Source of the DNA: Sedimentibacter sp.
GTDB taxonomy: Bacteria; Bacillota; Clostridia; Tissierellales; Sedimentibacteraceae
Length of the DNA: 64,000 nucleotides
Direction: 5' to 3'
Assembly: GCA_018436705.1 (NCBI GenBank)
Contig: JAHDLA010000022.1
Coordinates: 62,001-126,000 of the forward strand
A program made the position numbers and the translations under genes. Position 1 is the first letter of the stretch; every line of letters starts with the position of its first letter. The notes under the pieces were generated by a model, which was given only the letters and a program-made list of their open reading frames with translations, was not told the origin of the DNA and did no database searches. Positions 25,930-34,383 of this stretch are shown here, piece by piece.

Positions 25930-28140
25930 ATGGATATTAATGACAAACAAGAAAAAATGAATAATGAATGCTCTTCTGATAAATTAAGAGTAGAATCAAA
26001 TACTACTCTACCAGATGATGGGTCTGCAATTGCAGATTTGCTTCATGTTTTTGGAGTTGCTTTTTTTCGAAGAAAAAAAGGTCACAAAACAGATGGCTTT
26101 CTCGACACACCAGTGCATCATGCTGCTCAGACTACCACCGACCATCCGGTTTCCTCTCATGATTTTTTGGATAATTCAAGGCTATCCAATGATCGAGAAG
26201 GATTTTTAGAAAGCAATTCTGAGTGTGATGAACCTATGGAAGGAGAATCTTATGCAATTCCAGGTAATCCGCCAGTGATCAATGAAATTGACATACCAAA
26301 AATGGATATTGCGAAACTCAAAAGATCAAACAGGTCTGTCAAATTTATATTGTTTGGTATCGCAGTCATGTCTCTTATGGTTGGTTTCATTTATTTTAAG
26401 CCATATTTGTTTGAACCCGATCCTCCGGGTGAAGATGTAGTAGCTTCCTATAACAGAAAGTATATTACTAAAGAAGAACTTAATAATTTTATTGCGTTAG
26501 AGCAGTTAAAAGAAAGTGATCATACTTTCAGCTTAGAAGACTATCAAGCGATGGTTACTATGCTGGCTGTAGAGCAAATGATTCAAGATTGGGCTTCTGA
26601 AAAGGGGATTATACAGCGAGAAGATGTGCAACACGGGTTGAAAGATCTTTTAGGCGATGCTAACGTAAGCAAGCTGATAGATCAGATTCACGAAGAAAAG
26701 CTTACACCAGAGTCTATTCCAAAATGGGAGGTGCAGCAGTATTACGATAAAAACAGGGATGACTATAGCGATAAAATGTTCAGCGAGGTGGAGGATGAAA
26801 TTCGGAATATTTTAGTCGCACAAAAGGATGAAGAATTTTTCCCTCAGTTCATTGAGGAGTTAAAAAAGTCTTCCGGATTAGAAGTCAACTTCGACCTTTT
26901 GGAGGTAAATGAGCCGACAGATGAAGAAATATCGGGATATTACCTTCAAAACGCTACTAATTATCAGGTTCCTCAAAAAGCTGAGATGCTTGAAATAAAA
27001 ATTGTCTCGGAGAATGTCCAAGAAACTGCTGAGGAAGCAAGCAGAAAATTACGTTCCGGAGAAAGTTTTGAAAGTATCGCAAAGACGTACGGGGAAGACG
27101 GCAAAGCAGTTAAACGTACTCTAGAAAAAAGAACTGGGGATACTATGCTTGAAAATACTGTTTGGAAAATGAGCTTGGAAGAAGTCAGCGATCCAATCAC
27201 AGCTGCTGATGGTTCTGTGAGCATTATAAAGTTGGTTGGCATTTCATCCGCAAATAAAAAACCGTTATCTGAAGTCAAAGATGAAATTACTGAAATTCTC
27301 AGAAAAAAGAATATGGAACTTGAGTATACACTACGCAAGGATGAAGCATTGTTCAGTGTTCATAGCAAAAGATACACATTAGGGGATTTCTACACAGAAT
27401 TTAATGAACTTCCTTCTGAATATCAAGCGATGTATTCAACTTATGAAAACAAAAAACAACTTGTGGAGCAATTGATTACCAAGGAACTTCTTTTGGAGGA
27501 AACAGGAGATAGCAGCTCTGATCAAAATGAGCAGCACAGCTTAGATGAGTTGAAGATCAATTACCTCTATCAAATCCTGCATCAAGAAGAAGTTGACGGG
27601 AAACTGACAGAACCGACCGAAACAGAAATCAGACAATTCTACGATAAATACAAAAAGGAAATGATTACGCCCGCCAGCGTCAAGATCAGTTTCATATGGA
27701 TAGATCAAGGGTTGAACAAAGAAAAGTCTGAACAGGCACTTAAAAAGGCTACAGAGGCGCTGTCACTCTTAGATAGCGGAACTAATTTTTCTGAGGTTGC
27801 AAAAAATTATTCTGAGGACGGCACTTCCGAAACAGGTGGTGAATTAGACGAATGGTTTTATCAGGGTTTCTTGCCGCCTGAGCTAGAAGAAGAGGTTTTT
27901 GCTTTAACGGTTGGTCAAACAAGCGGCATCATTGATGGTGGTGACGGGCTTTATATCATCAAGGTTCGTGAAAAAATAGACCAGAAACAAAAGACCTATG
28001 AGGAATCGGTCGAAGAGATTAAAAATCATCTAAAGGAAGAGAAGCATAATCAGATTGAAAATGAGCTTGAAAAGACCTTGTTAGATAATGCAAATTTTAC
28101 CATATATAATAAAACGCTTCGAAAAATTCTTAATGAGTAA
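25930..28140 (+). CDS. Membrane-anchored foldase with two parvulin domains
   Basis: This SurA/PrsA-like protein has 736 residues. It begins with a ~135-residue polar, probably cytoplasmic region, then a single membrane segment (about 138-158). A SurA-N-like helical region follows, then a first parvulin-type domain (about 350-440: AEMLEIKIVSENVQE, SIAKTYGEDGKAV), a helical insert, and a second, more canonical domain (about 580-680: NFSEVAKNYSEDGTSETGGELDEW). Parvulins catalyse prolyl isomerisation and help fold exported proteins. The long cytoplasmic N-terminus is unusual. A strong AAGGAG site precedes the ATG, and it lies just after the two-component system. Confidence 0.83.
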   Translation: MDINDKQEKMNNECSSDKLRVESNTTLPDDGSAIADLLHVFGVAFFRRKKGHKTDGFLDTPVHHAAQTTTDHPVSSHDFLDNSRLSNDREGFLESNSECDEPMEGESYAIPGNPPVINEIDIPKMDIAKLKRSNRSVKFILFGIAVMSLMVGFIYFKPYLFEPDPPGEDVVASYNRKYITKEELNNFIALEQLKESDHTFSLEDYQAMVTMLAVEQMIQDWASEKGIIQREDVQHGLKDLLGDANVSKLIDQIHEEKLTPESIPKWEVQQYYDKNRDDYSDKMFSEVEDEIRNILVAQKDEEFFPQFIEELKKSSGLEVNFDLLEVNEPTDEEISGYYLQNATNYQVPQKAEMLEIKIVSENVQETAEEASRKLRSGESFESIAKTYGEDGKAVKRTLEKRTGDTMLENTVWKMSLEEVSDPITAADGSVSIIKLVGISSANKKPLSEVKDEITEILRKKNMELEYTLRKDEALFSVHSKRYTLGDFYTEFNELPSEYQAMYSTYENKKQLVEQLITKELLLEETGDSSSDQNEQHSLDELKINYLYQILHQEEVDGKLTEPTETEIRQFYDKYKKEMITPASVKISFIWIDQGLNKEKSEQALKKATEALSLLDSGTNFSEVAKNYSEDGTSETGGELDEWFYQGFLPPELEEEVFALTVGQTSGIIDGGDGLYIIKVREKIDQKQKTYEESVEEIKNHLKEEKHNQIENELEKTLLDNANFTIYNKTLRKILNE

Positions 28141-28238
28141 AAGTTGTCTTTATCAAATATGGTACAGGGGCGATAAGATAAATGAAACAGGTTATTAATA
28201 AATTCTATTTTAAAACCAATCAATAAAGGAAGGAAATT

Positions 28239-29753
28239 ATGGGAAGAAAAGAAAAAACAATTTTTATCACAATTATCGCGAATATCATATTGATAATATT
28301 GCGATTTTTTCTGGCAAACCTTTCAGGAAGCATTGGTCTTGCAGCAAATGCTTGGCACTCTTTTTCTGACGTATTTGTTTCGGCAGTTGTTTTCCTGGGA
28401 CTACTGATTACCAGATTCGGAGCGAACAAACTGAAAAAAATAGTCGGAAAAACTGAACATATTCTTGCAATTTTTGTTTCAATGTTCATTTTTTATATGG
28501 GATTTGAAATACTTAGCGATGCCCTCAACAACGATGGTACTGAATTGAAATATGTTCCATTTGTTGCTACAGGTGCTTTTGTTGGTGTTATTATTAACTA
28601 TTTTATGGCAAGATACAAAATCTATGTCGGTGAACAGACAGGTTCACAAAGTTTGATTGCAGATGGATACCACTCAAAAATGGATATGTATTGCTCTATA
28701 GCTGTTTTGGTAGGATTGCTTGGTTCATTGTTTGGAATGAGCAGTCTGGATAAAATAGCAGCAATTGTAGCAATGGTATTGCTGATGATAGCAGGATATG
28801 AAATCTTAATTTCGAATTTACGAATGCTTTTGCATCCTCATGAAGATATATCAGAGACAGAGCATTTTCATCACCATCATTCCAATTTTCATGGAAGTAA
28901 AAAAATGTATATAGGTGTAGGTTCGATTTTGACCGTAGCTTATATATTATCAGGTATATATATAGTTAATTGGGATGAAACTGGCATTGTGCGAAGATTT
29001 GGTGCTGTAATAAATGCAAATGCAGCTCCAGGTATTCATTATCGTTTACCTACGCCTTTTGAGCAGGTTACATTAGTCAAAAAAGATAATATTCGAAAAA
29101 TTGATACCGGTCAACAGGAATTGTTGACCGGTGATACTAATCTTCTGAATGTCAATATGTCTGTTCATTACAAAGTAGACAACGTTGAGAATTATGCACT
29201 GAATATCAATAACCTTGATACTTTGATCCGCGTTGGTGCAACAACGAGTATTCGAAATATTGTAGGGAGGGAAAGTATCGATTATCTGTTGACTGAAGGA
29301 AAGGCTGATGTTGAAAAACAAGCTCAAATATTACTTCAAGATGTAATGAATAAAAATGGTACTGGAGTAAGGATCGTTGGGGTTCAACTTGTAGAAGTCG
29401 CCCCACCAGAGAGCGTAAAAGCCAGTTTTCAAGATTTAGCCAGTGCAAGGCAGGATAGAGCAATCTACATCAATGAGGCAATAGCTTATAAAAATACAAT
29501 CATTCCGCAGGCAAAAGCGGAAGCATATACACAGATAGCAATAGCTGAAGGATATAGGGATAAAAAAATCAAAACCGCAGAGGGTGACGCAGTAATGTTT
29601 GCAGAAAAGCAATCAGCCTATGCTGAATCAAAGGGCGTTACTGAGTTTAGAATGTATATGGAAGCAATGGATAAAATTCTTCCAAACGTTCAAAAAATTC
29701 TACTTGGTGGAAATATAAAAATAGATAATGCAGAATTGTGGATTTCAAAATAA
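28239..29753 (+). CDS. CDF metal transporter fused to an HflK/SPFH domain
   Basis: The 504-residue protein joins two families. Residues 1-205 are a cation diffusion facilitator membrane domain of about six segments, with both HxxxD metal-site motifs (H40/D44 in AWHSFSD, H145/D149 in GYHSKMD). The usual CDF cytoplasmic domain is absent. A His-rich linker (HFHHHHSNFH, about 209-218) leads to another membrane segment (about 224-243) and a complete HflK-type SPFH domain (YIVNWDETGIVRRFG onward). HflK regulates the FtsH protease in membrane microdomains. HflC- and HflK-type genes follow in one operon. The fusion implies a metal transporter built into a membrane quality-control scaffold. There is no frame break at the joint. 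Confidence 0.85.
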   Translation: MGRKEKTIFITIIANIILIILRFFLANLSGSIGLAANAWHSFSDVFVSAVVFLGLLITRFGANKLKKIVGKTEHILAIFVSMFIFYMGFEILSDALNNDGTELKYVPFVATGAFVGVIINYFMARYKIYVGEQTGSQSLIADGYHSKMDMYCSIAVLVGLLGSLFGMSSLDKIAAIVAMVLLMIAGYEILISNLRMLLHPHEDISETEHFHHHHSNFHGSKKMYIGVGSILTVAYILSGIYIVNWDETGIVRRFGAVINANAAPGIHYRLPTPFEQVTLVKKDNIRKIDTGQQELLTGDTNLLNVNMSVHYKVDNVENYALNINNLDTLIRVGATTSIRNIVGRESIDYLLTEGKADVEKQAQILLQDVMNKNGTGVRIVGVQLVEVAPPESVKASFQDLASARQDRAIYINEAIAYKNTIIPQAKAEAYTQIAIAEGYRDKKIKTAEGDAVMFAEKQSAYAESKGVTEFRMYMEAMDKILPNVQKILLGGNIKIDNAELWISK

Positions 29754-29767
29754 ATAGGAGGAAAAAA

Positions 29768-30688
29768 ATGATGGAAAAAACTAATAAGCATATAATAAAT
29801 CATAATCACGGCAAAAAAGCTTTCCTTAGTATCATACTTGGAACCATTTTATTAATTTTGGCCCTTGTGATTTATAAAGTGGATGTAACAGAATATGCCG
29901 TTATAACGCAGTTTGGTAAACCCGTGGTAACAATTACAGAACCGGGATTAAAGTTAAAACTACCAGACCCGATTCAGTCAATACAACGTTTGGACAAACG
30001 AGTACAGGTTTTTCAATCTGAATCATTGGAACTTTTAACATTGGACAAAAAAAGCATTGCAATTAACTACTATGGAACTTGGAAAATTGTAGAACCGATT
30101 GCATATATTAAAACGGTTAAGGATAATATTGGTGCAGAAGCCCGTCTTTTAGATGTGTTTTCTTCTAGTTTAGGGGTGCAATTTGGCAAATACAATCTTG
30201 AAGAACTTGTTAATGTTGATTCAGACAAATTGAAGCTGGATGCTATGATAAGTGATGCAACTACCTATGCAAAAGAAAGAGCAGCGGAGTATGGTATCGA
30301 AGTTATCGATATACAAATACGAGTACTAAACTTTCCAGAGTCAAATAAGCAGAGTGTATATAGTCGTATGAAAGCAGAAAGAGAGCAGATGGCAAAAAAA
30401 TACCGTTCTGAAGGCAGTGAAGAAGCAGCAAAGATTCGTGCAGATGCTGAGAAGGAACAGCAAATTATTTTATCTGAAGCGTATATGAAATCACAGCAAT
30501 TCAAGGGCGAAGGGGATGCGGAAGCCATTCGTATTTATGGTCAAGCATTCCAAAAAGACCCCAAATTTTATGAATTTATCAGGACTCTTGAAACTTATGA
30601 AAAAACTATTGATGGAAATACAACACTTATTTTACCGTCAACCGCTGAGATATTAAAATATTTGAGTGGAAACAGTACCGACAATTAA
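29768..30688 (+). CDS. hflC: HflC-like SPFH protein
   Basis: ATG 29768 follows AGGAGG. The 306-residue protein has one N-terminal membrane segment (about 20-40) and an HflC SPFH/band-7 domain: TEYAVITQFGKPVVTI, LDKRVQVFQSESLELLTLDKK, and the C-terminal MKAEREQMAKKYRSEG-type helix that forms the FtsH-associated cage. HflC partners with HflK. Here it lies between two HflK-type genes: the CDF-HflK fusion upstream and a separate HflK downstream. Length and motifs are normal. Confidence 0.9.
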   Translation: MMEKTNKHIINHNHGKKAFLSIILGTILLILALVIYKVDVTEYAVITQFGKPVVTITEPGLKLKLPDPIQSIQRLDKRVQVFQSESLELLTLDKKSIAINYYGTWKIVEPIAYIKTVKDNIGAEARLLDVFSSSLGVQFGKYNLEELVNVDSDKLKLDAMISDATTYAKERAAEYGIEVIDIQIRVLNFPESNKQSVYSRMKAEREQMAKKYRSEGSEEAAKIRADAEKEQQIILSEAYMKSQQFKGEGDAEAIRIYGQAFQKDPKFYEFIRTLETYEKTIDGNTTLILPSTAEILKYLSGNSTDN

Positions 30689-30704
30689 GAAAGGAGGTTT
30701 TCAT

Positions 30705-31805
30705 ATGGATAATGAGTTAAATAACTTTCCTAAGAAAAAGAGGCAAAAAATAAAACGAATCTTCGCAAAAATAAGAATTGTTTTACATAAACTTACTCAA
30801 AATGAGAACTCAACATTTGATGATATCCACAAGGCTTTTAAACATATTAACCCTAAAAAGGCAATCAATTCCTTAATTTTGGGCGTATTAGGAATATATC
30901 TGCTGACTGGTATCTATATTGTAAACCCTGGCGAACAGGCAATAGTGCGTCGCTTTGGGGAGGTGATTCCCAAGACTATAACCGAGGGGATACACTATCG
31001 CCTGCCTTCACCGATTGATCAAGTACAAAAAGTTAATGTAGCTGAGGTTAGACGGGCTGATGTAGGAATGAAATTACCGGAACACATGCACGAAAAGGAT
31101 ACTCCACAGGCAGTTCAACTGCTTACAGGTGATGAAAACATCATTACCTCTCAAGTGATTGTCCACTACAAAGTAAAAGATGCTGCAAAGTTTCTATACA
31201 ATGTTAACAGCAATGATGAGCAGTTGGTTCGGTACAGCGTGGAATCCGCAATGGTCAATATAATGTCCAATATTGCGGTGGATGACATTCTAAGTACTGA
31301 AAAGGTTAACGCACAAAATTCGCTCATGGAACAAGCACAACAAATATTGGATTCGTATGATTCAGGAATAAAAATAACAGCCTTCAATATACAGGCTATC
31401 GTTCCGCCTGATGCTGTTGCGGAAGCATTTCGTAATGTGACTGCGGCAAAAGAAGAAAAGGAAAAGTCAATTAATGAAGCTAAAGGTTATTATAACAGTT
31501 TAATTCCTGAAGCCAGAGGAAAGGCTGAGACTATGTTGACACAGGCAGAATCATACAAGATTGAACAAATAAATCAGGCAACCGGTGACTCAGAAAAATT
31601 TGAGAGCATGCTGAAGGAATATCAGAATAATAGTAAAATATATACAAGTGATACAACAAAATACAGATTGTTACTAGAAACATTTGATAAAATACTTCCT
31701 AAAGTAAAGAAATACATTGTGGACTCTACTGATGGAAGTGTTGATGTAAAAATGTTTGATCCAAGTGTAATGGACGGTACGGATTTAAAAATTGAACCCA
31801 AATAA
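30705..31805 (+). CDS. hflK: HflK-like SPFH protein
   Basis: ATG 30705 follows AAAGGAGG. The 366-residue protein has a basic ~55-residue N-terminal cytoplasmic region, a membrane segment (about 58-77) and an HflK SPFH domain (YIVNPGEQAIVRRFG, EGIHYRLPSPIDQVQKV, LLTGDENIITSQVIVHYKV). The C-terminal coiled coil (VTAAKEEKEKSINEA, IPEARGKAETML) is typical. Its SPFH domain is close to that of the CDF-HflK fusion, so the operon encodes two HflK types and one HflC. It is the last gene before the bidirectional terminator. Confidence 0.9.
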   Translation: MDNELNNFPKKKRQKIKRIFAKIRIVLHKLTQNENSTFDDIHKAFKHINPKKAINSLILGVLGIYLLTGIYIVNPGEQAIVRRFGEVIPKTITEGIHYRLPSPIDQVQKVNVAEVRRADVGMKLPEHMHEKDTPQAVQLLTGDENIITSQVIVHYKVKDAAKFLYNVNSNDEQLVRYSVESAMVNIMSNIAVDDILSTEKVNAQNSLMEQAQQILDSYDSGIKITAFNIQAIVPPDAVAEAFRNVTAAKEEKEKSINEAKGYYNSLIPEARGKAETMLTQAESYKIEQINQATGDSEKFESMLKEYQNNSKIYTSDTTKYRLLLETFDKILPKVKKYIVDSTDGSVDVKMFDPSVMDGTDLKIEPK

Positions 31806-31906
31806 ATTTAACAGGGTTGGTCATGAGACGTACCAAAGTAATAGAGATTTAATCTTCTATTCTTATTTATATCAATGTTAATACAAATTTTCATATAATA
31901 AATAAA

Positions 31907-31942
31907 TAGCCTATATCACTTAATAAAGTACGATATAGGCTA
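31907..31942. terminator. Bidirectional terminator between convergent genes
   Basis: A perfect 11-bp inverted repeat (TAGCCTATATC and GATATAGGCTA, 14-base loop) lies between the convergent hflK and transglutaminase genes. The flanks are A/T-rich on both sides. Confidence 0.75.
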
Positions 31943-31987
31943 TGCTTATATAATTAAAACGCTTTGATTATATTAATTTGATAAATT

Positions 31988-32869
31988 TTAATATTCAAAT
32001 TGCTTTGTGTAATATTTTTTGTCTATTAATTTATTCGTGTATTCCATTACTTTTGAGCTTCCGGATTGTTTTCCTGAAGATGCAACTGTGGAGTCCATTA
32101 GATTCCAATCATTGCCGTTAAAATTGATTTCATTTAATGCAATCCAGCCAGTTTCGTCTGTATATACTTCATTCCAGGCATGGTATACACTTAATTTAGA
32201 TGAATATCCTGTAACAAGTTTTGTAGGAATTGATTGAGATCGAAGCATCGAAGCCATGACAGATGCGTAATCATAGCATATTCCTTTGTTGCTCTTTAAG
32301 ACTTCATCAATTTTTGGTAGATATCCGCTTTGAACATTTTTTGCTTTTTCAGTGTCATAAACAATATTTGATATGATATAATCATAAATTACACCTATTT
32401 TTTCAATGTCGTCAGTCTTACCTTCTGTCAATTCTTGTGCTTTTTTTACTGTATCACTCGTATCAGAGAAATTCACAAGTTGATTTTTTACAAGAAAAGG
32501 TGAATTTTCATCATTTAATTTTACATCGACATTAACTGTTTGTTTTACGCTATATTTGTTATTTGATATGTTTTCGAATATGCTTATTTTATATTTTCCA
32601 TTTCCCATCTGAAGAGGTAATGTATCAACTTCGCCTCTGTTGTTTAAATCATATGTATATTTCGTTGAATCTTTTTGAATAATAACTTTTAATTTTTTAT
32701 CTGTAGCATTTAGATACTTCACATTTATATATCCTTCGTCAATATACGTTGCGTCAACTTCTGATTTTGAACCTTTATAGACTTTTTCCACTCCAAAACA
32801 CGTTGTATTAATTGCAAGAAACAATACAAGTATTAAAACTGAAGTAATTGTAATCTTTATTTTTTTCAT
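31988..32869 (-). CDS. Secreted transglutaminase-like cysteine protein
   Basis: The 293-residue protein has a signal peptide (1-26), a beta-rich N-terminal region (about 30-135) and a transglutaminase-core domain. The catalytic triad is visible: C198 in KGICYDYA, H230 in VYHAWNEVYTDETGW and D259 in WNLMDST. Family members act as proteases, cross-linkers or cell-wall modifying enzymes outside the membrane. It is convergent with the hfl operon. A c-di-GMP riboswitch and terminator precede it, so its expression follows c-di-GMP, as for surface and motility-to-biofilm genes in clostridia. Confidence 0.9.
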   Translation of the reverse strand: MKKIKITITSVLILVLFLAINTTCFGVEKVYKGSKSEVDATYIDEGYINVKYLNATDKKLKVIIQKDSTKYTYDLNNRGEVDTLPLQMGNGKYKISIFENISNNKYSVKQTVNVDVKLNDENSPFLVKNQLVNFSDTSDTVKKAQELTEGKTDDIEKIGVIYDYIISNIVYDTEKAKNVQSGYLPKIDEVLKSNKGICYDYASVMASMLRSQSIPTKLVTGYSSKLSVYHAWNEVYTDETGWIALNEINFNGNDWNLMDSTVASSGKQSGSSKVMEYTNKLIDKKYYTKQFEY

Positions 32870-32886
32870 AATATTCTCCTATGTAA

Positions 32887-32923
32887 AATAAAAAACTTTG
32901 TTGTTAGAGAAAACAGCAAAGCT
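32887..32923 (-). terminator. Riboswitch expression-platform terminator
   Basis: On the minus strand a 10-bp stem (CTTTGCTGTT with AACAACAAAG, one mismatch) is followed by six T. It lies between the c-di-GMP aptamer and the transglutaminase start. Confidence 0.8.
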
Positions 32924-32939
32924 ATAATTAATGTACAAT

Positions 32940-33026
32940 ACTTGTACAGCAACTGGCTATCATACCAAAATTGGTTTAGACCCTATAGTTTTGCGTCATT
33001 TTCTTTAGAAAATTTTGCCTATTCAT
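32940..33026 (-). promoter_or_regulatory. c-di-GMP-I (GEMM) riboswitch
   Basis: On the minus strand the stretch shows the GEMM-I consensus in order: a GGCAAA segment, a GAAA tetraloop region, GACGCAAA, AGGGTCTAAA and TATGATAGCCAGTTGCT. These elements form the two-helix c-di-GMP-binding aptamer. A terminator hairpin follows at once, so ligand binding likely controls transcription of the secreted transglutaminase. A 3',3'-cGAMP-selective variant cannot be excluded by eye. Confidence 0.9.
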
Positions 33027-33276
33027 TTATGATTACGATATCACACAAATAATTATTTGTCAATTTTTATTTAGTATGTACAATAAAGTCAGTTTCTTTT
33101 AATTTACCTTGAGAAATCAGAAGTTTCTTAAGTAGTCCGTGATGTAAGAATCAGATTTGTCAAACATGTCAGAAATGATAGTATTAAGAGCAACATACAA
33201 ACAGTAAAAGCAATTTGAAATCTTTTTTGTCATCCTTGTAACCTTTATATAGATTTAAAAAACTTAAACTTAAATA
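33027..33276. other. Gene-free spacer between riboswitch and cad promoter
   Basis: I see no gene or clear structured element in this A/T-rich stretch. It should contain the minus-strand promoter of the riboswitch transcript, but I cannot place it with confidence. Confidence 0.5.
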
Positions 33277-33360
33277 ATTTAAATAATTGCTCAAATAATA
33301 ATTGACAAACTACAAATAGGAGAATATAATAAATAATCATATATGAAAGATTATTCAAGT
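33277..33360 (+). promoter_or_regulatory. cad promoter with two CadC-type operators
   Basis: The -35 TTGACA (33302-33307), 17-bp gap and -10 TATAAT (33325-33330) are followed ten bases later by the palindrome ATATGAAAGATTATTCAAGT (33341-33360). A second, weaker palindrome, ATTTAAATAATTGCTCAAAT, lies at 33277-33296. Binding of CadC over the transcription start would repress the cad operon until metal releases it. Confidence 0.75.
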
Positions 33361-33388
33361 GTTCAAGTTATAAAATGGGGGTGGTAAT

Positions 33389-33760
33389 ATTACTAGGAAT
33401 AGAAATTTAATTGAAAGATGCGATTGTGAAGTTATACATGAAGAAACAGTAAATCAAGTTAGAGACAAAATGCCTCAAGAAGAAACTTTATATGACTTGG
33501 CAGAATTATTTAAAGTATTCGGTGATTCAACAAGAATTAAAATACTTTGGGCTTTGGATGAAGCAGAAATGTGTGTTTGTGATATTTCAGTATTATTGAA
33601 TATGACACAATCAGCAATTTCCCATCAACTTAGAGTTTTAAAGAAAGCTAAATTAGTAAAAAACAGAAAAGAAGGAAAGGTTGTATTTTATTCTTTAGAT
33701 GACGAACATGTAAAGCAGATATTTGACCAAGGTTTAACTCATATAAATGAGAATAATTAA
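33389..33760 (+). CDS. cadC: CadC/ArsR-family metal-responsive repressor (probable ATT start)
   Basis: The winged-helix ArsR core is clear: ELFKVFGDSTRIKILWAL, then AEMCVCDISVLLNMTQSAISHQLRVLKKAKLV, with the metal-site CVC in the alpha3 region and a DDEHVKQIFDQG dimer helix. The first ATG (33470) would remove the N-terminal RCDCEVIHEETVN segment that supplies further Cys ligands in CadC proteins. The frame is open upstream, and a GGGGGTGG site at 33377-33384 precedes an ATT codon at 33389, giving 123 residues. No ATG, GTG or TTG lies in frame there. It represses its own promoter and senses Cd, Pb or Zn. Confidence 0.82.
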   Translation: MTRNRNLIERCDCEVIHEETVNQVRDKMPQEETLYDLAELFKVFGDSTRIKILWALDEAEMCVCDISVLLNMTQSAISHQLRVLKKAKLVKNRKEGKVVFYSLDDEHVKQIFDQGLTHINENN

Positions 33761-33784
33761 TTAAAAAATTAGGAGGACGTTATA

Positions 33785-34006
33785 ATGAAAAAGAAATTTA
33801 TACTAGAAGGATTGGATTGTGCAAATTGTGCAGCAAAAATTGAAAAGGCAATAAATGAAATTGATGGGGTAAAGGAAGCTACAGTTAACTTTATGACTAC
33901 AAAACTTGTTATTGATGGAGAAGATGAAAAAATGCCAGTGATAATAGAAACAGCTGAAAAAATAGTTAAAAGTATAGAACCAGATACAGTTATGAAAAAG
34001 GCTTAA
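33785..34006 (+). CDS. Stand-alone HMA-domain metal-binding protein 1
   Basis: The 73-residue protein is one heavy-metal-associated domain with the CxxC ligand motif in LEGLDCANCAAKIE (residues 11-14 region) and a ferredoxin-like pattern. Such domains bind Cd, Zn or Cu and are normally fused to the N-terminus of P-type ATPases. Here the downstream CadA lacks that domain, so this protein probably delivers metal in trans. It follows cadC by about 25 bp with an AGGAGG site. Confidence 0.88.
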   Translation: MKKKFILEGLDCANCAAKIEKAINEIDGVKEATVNFMTTKLVIDGEDEKMPVIIETAEKIVKSIEPDTVMKKA

Positions 34007-34050
34007 TGTAATATCAATAGCATTAAGAAATATTAAAATTTTTTTAAAAC

Positions 34051-34076
34051 AATACTTGAATAGATGTTCAAGTATT
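34051..34076. promoter_or_regulatory. Palindromic operator-like site between the two HMA genes
   Basis: Perfect 10-bp arms AATACTTGAA and TTCAAGTATT enclose six bases. The TTGAA-N6-TTCAA core is like CadC/ArsR operators. It may be an internal operator or a weak terminator; the HMA2 start follows 70 bp later. Confidence 0.45.
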
Positions 34077-34146
34077 ATTTTAAAATGATGTAGATTATTT
34101 GGAATATAAAAAACTAAATTATAAATAATAAAAGGAGAATGTTAAA

Positions 34147-34368
34147 ATGAAAAAGAAATTCATACTTGAAGGATTGGATTGTGCAAATTGTGCTGCAAAA
34201 ATAGAAAAATCAATTAACGAACTTGATGGTGTTAAGGAAGCTACAGTTAATTTTATGACCACAAAACTTGTTATTGATGGTGAAGATGAAAAAATGCAAA
34301 CAATAATAGAAGCAGCTGAAAAGATAGTTAAAAGTATTGAGCCTGATACAGTTATGAAAAAGGCTTAA
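34147..34368 (+). CDS. Stand-alone HMA-domain metal-binding protein 2
   Basis: This 73-residue paralogue of the preceding gene differs at only a few positions, with the same DCANCAAKIE ligand segment. It is a tandem duplication of about 220 bp with a ~140-bp spacer. The CadA gene starts 15 bp downstream after GGAG, so this copy is tightly coupled to the ATPase. It is probably a cytoplasmic metal carrier for CadA. Confidence 0.88.
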   Translation: MKKKFILEGLDCANCAAKIEKSINELDGVKEATVNFMTTKLVIDGEDEKMQTIIEAAEKIVKSIEPDTVMKKA

Positions 34369-34383
34369 AGGAGTTGAGGGAAT

